From the NCBI GenBank assembly GCA_016869695.1, contig VGDN01000014.1, positions 1-12,855 on the forward strand: a DNA stretch of 12,855 nt, read 5' to 3'. This document shows, one piece after another, positions 11,072 through 12,855 of this stretch. Both the position numbers and the translations under genes were made by a program. Numbering within the stretch: the stretch's first letter is position 1; each line of letters starts with the position of its first letter. The notes below the pieces were generated by a model. The model was not told the DNA's origin. It was given only the letters and a program-made list of their open reading frames with translations, and did not search any database. This stretch comes from Alphaproteobacteria bacterium (GTDB lineage Bacteria; Pseudomonadota; Alphaproteobacteria; Rickettsiales; UBA1997).

Positions 11072-12472
11072 CTAGTTTTTGATTTTTTCCTCGAGCGACC
11101 GCACTTCCTGCATCATCATTTTGTCGGTCTCGATCATCTGTTTCACTAACTTCACTGCATGAATCACGGTGGCGTGGTTTTTGCCGCCGAAAATTTTTCC
11201 GATCTTTGGCAGGTTTTCCCCGGTGTGAGTTTTTGTTAGATACATCGCGATTTGGCGTGGGCGGGCGATTTTTCTTTCGCGGGTTCTGGAGGTTAGGTCG
11301 GCAAGAGTGATGCCATAAAAATCAGCGACAGTTTTTTGGATTAGCTCTGCGGTTGATTTTACCTTGGTGATATTGGCATAGGATTTAAGCGCTTCACGAG
11401 CGCTCTCGATGGTGATTTCCCTTTCAGCAAAAATCTTTTCGGCGATTAATTTTTTTAAGATGCCTTCAAGGTCTCGCACTGAGCCGGTAACGTTTTCAGC
11501 GATGAAGTTCATGGTGTTTTCGCAGATTTCGTGACCTAGGATTCTGGATTTAGCCTTTAGAATCGCGAGGCGGTCGGTATAGTCAGGATTCTTAAAGTTG
11601 ACGATCATGCCGCCAGCGATGCGTGATTTTAGTTTTTCATCAACATTCTCTAAGTCAGACGGGCGGCGGTCGCAGACCATGACGACTTGCTTGTTGGCAT
11701 CAACCAAAGCGTTGAAGCAATGCATGAATTCTTGTTGAGTGGTTTCTTTGCCAGCGATAAACTGCAAGTCGTCGACGATCAAGACATCAATGGAGCGCAT
11801 CTTTTCTTTGAAGCTCATCGCGTCGTTACTGCGGATTGATTGCACGAAGTGATACATGAATTTTTCAGCAGAGAGATAGAGCAGTTTTTTTGATTTATCG
11901 AACTCCTTGATTTGCCAGGCGATTGCTTGTGCAAGGTGTGTCTTGCCCATACCGACTCCGCCGTGAATGAAGAGGGGGATTCTGTCTTCAAAGAGGTTGG
12001 TTTGCGCATCAATTCCGGCAGCGATTCTAGCCATTGAGACCGCGAATTTGTTATATTTGGCGCTGATGAAGTTTTCGAAGTTGTAATGCCTTTTTAGCTC
12101 AGTTCCGAAGGCGAAAACATTGTCATGTTTGGAGAGGTTTAAGACTTTTTCAGCACTTGGTGATGGGACGGGGGTTTGCTCCAAATCTGGCTTAGCGACA
12201 TAAATCGCAGTAACTTTTTTGATGCTTGGGCGAATTTTTTGTAGGAGTTGGGGCAGGATTTTTGTTTCGACGAACTCACGAATAATCCAGTCGCGTACGA
12301 ATTTTGAAGGTGCGGCCAAGATGATCTCGCTGTTCAGATCAGAGAAAAGCTCGAGAGTGGCAAACCATTTTTTGTAAATCTCTTCACCAAATTCTGCGCG
12401 ACAGATTTGGGAGAAATGGCTCATGAAGCCACTATCCACCTGTTGTTCTGTGAGTATTAATTTTGCTTCCAT
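11072..12472 (-). CDS. dnaA: Chromosomal replication initiator DnaA
   Basis: A 466-residue AAA+ protein that binds DnaA boxes and opens the replication origin. Domain I covers about residues 12-92 (YKKWFATLELF; KFVRDWIIREF). A short linker (93-115) is followed by the AAA+ domain with Walker A GGVGMGKTHL (171-180), Walker B VLIVDDLQFIAGK (about 230-242) and the sensor/arginine region LKSRIAGG. The C-terminal DNA-binding domain has RKIARPRQIAMYL and the box-recognition helix GGKNHATVIHA (429-439), a variant of the usual GGRDHTTVxHA. The first 16 bases overlap the end of the upstream rhodanese gene, so translation is probably coupled. No dnaN or recF follows; the gene ends facing the amgK transcript. 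I saw no cluster of DnaA boxes (TTATNCACA), so the window gives no sign of oriC. Confidence 0.97.
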   Translation of the reverse strand: MEAKLILTEQQVDSGFMSHFSQICRAEFGEEIYKKWFATLELFSDLNSEIILAAPSKFVRDWIIREFVETKILPQLLQKIRPSIKKVTAIYVAKPDLEQTPVPSPSAEKVLNLSKHDNVFAFGTELKRHYNFENFISAKYNKFAVSMARIAAGIDAQTNLFEDRIPLFIHGGVGMGKTHLAQAIAWQIKEFDKSKKLLYLSAEKFMYHFVQSIRSNDAMSFKEKMRSIDVLIVDDLQFIAGKETTQQEFMHCFNALVDANKQVVMVCDRRPSDLENVDEKLKSRIAGGMIVNFKNPDYTDRLAILKAKSRILGHEICENTMNFIAENVTGSVRDLEGILKKLIAEKIFAEREITIESAREALKSYANITKVKSTAELIQKTVADFYGITLADLTSRTRERKIARPRQIAMYLTKTHTGENLPKIGKIFGGKNHATVIHAVKLVKQMIETDKMMMQEVRSLEEKIKN

Positions 12473-12855
12473 GGTAATTTTTCTGCTTTCCAGCCATTCA
12501 TTACGCCGCGATGTTCATCGGGATCTAACTCGCCTTCGAAGCCGGAGAGTAGGTTGTAACAGTTATTGTAGCCGAGATTAGTGACGAAGCGTGCAGCGGC
12601 GTCAGATCTGCCGCCAGAGCGACACATAAAAATAATTTTAGCTTCTTTTGCCTTGTTGCCGAAGAGCTTTTTTAGCATCTCTTCGAGGTTAGGAACGAAG
12701 GAAGGATTCTCCTTCATTCCTGGATTTATCTTCCATGGCGTGAGTATCATTCTTCCGTTAAAATCTTGCGGATCGACAGTGCCAACGAAGCTGAATTCTT
12801 CGAAAGTTCTGACGTCAACTAAGACAGAATTTTTATCTTTTTTTAGCAGCTCAAA
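12457..12855 (-). CDS. Rhodanese-like domain protein (5' end outside window)
   Basis: The frame is open from the right edge (12855) to TAA at 12457, giving at least 132 residues. It begins FELLKKDKNSVLVDVRTFEE, the DVRxxxEF signature of rhodanese domains. The active-site loop is FMCRSGGRSDAAARFVTNLG, with Cys as the sulfur acceptor, and the C-terminal signature is LLSGFEGELDP...GWKAEKLPW. Such single-domain proteins carry persulfide or sulfane sulfur in the cytoplasm; the natural substrate is unknown. An ATG at 12750 is internal because the rhodanese fold clearly extends upstream of it. The end overlaps the dnaA start by 16 bases. Confidence 0.88.
   Translation of the reverse strand, partial: FELLKKDKNSVLVDVRTFEEFSFVGTVDPQDFNGRMILTPWKINPGMKENPSFVPNLEEMLKKLFGNKAKEAKIIFMCRSGGRSDAAARFVTNLGYNNCYNLLSGFEGELDPDEHRGVMNGWKAEKLPWKQN

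Noticed and set aside
11072..12855. Replication origin next to dnaA
   Set aside because: I found no cluster of TTATNCACA-type boxes, no AT-rich unwinding block and no dnaN; dnaA is often far from oriC in alphaproteobacteria.

Overview
The window looks like chromosomal DNA of an uncultured or poorly known alphaproteobacterium. It is moderately AT-rich and encodes housekeeping functions. The clearest taxonomic hints are an FzlA-type GST-like protein ending in a conserved YAxLDF tail, an AmgK-type sugar kinase with the DFQDAxxGxxxYDLxSLLEDARRDV signature, and a DnaA gene not followed by dnaN. In-frame palindromic insertions inside genes recall the Rickettsia palindromic elements, so a Rickettsiales- or Holosporales-like host is possible. 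That placement is inference, not proof.

Layout. At 1-147 is the C-terminal end of an MsbA-like ABC exporter, overlapped by a soluble lytic transglycosylase (140-2284) and followed closely by purF (2288/2297-3844), all on the + strand. A small two-segment membrane protein (3944-4300) and purE (4473-4964) are on the - strand. Positions 4965-5604 are a decayed stretch with a GtrA N-terminal fragment fused to an unidentified out-of-frame remnant. polA (5605-8370, - strand) diverges from fzlA (8597-9274, + strand) across a long palindrome. fzlA is followed by amgK (9355-10452) and a translationally coupled unknown gene (10449-10934), ending at a good intrinsic terminator. The convergent dnaA (11072-12472) overlaps an upstream rhodanese-domain gene that runs off the right edge, both on the - strand.

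Functional themes are envelope and peptidoglycan work (ABC exporter, Slt, AmgK, and FzlA, which links FtsZ to constriction), purine synthesis (PurF, PurE), and DNA replication and repair (PolA, DnaA).

The unusual content is repetitive DNA inside and between these genes. (1) Two palindromic elements, about 145-162 bp, are inserted in frame in polA and amgK. They share ACCCA...TGGGT ends read in the same codon phase (Thr-His/Gln ... Gly-Trp-Val) and a similar 19-nt centre, so they look like one family of gene-invading elements. (2) Period-7 tandem repeats, often arranged as hairpin arms, occur in the signal peptide of the transglycosylase, in the exonuclease-like domain of polA, in the fzlA-amgK gap and in the polA-fzlA divergent region. 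They resemble the heptameric STRR repeats known from cyanobacteria. Where they lie in genes they keep the frame and encode heptad-periodic peptides.
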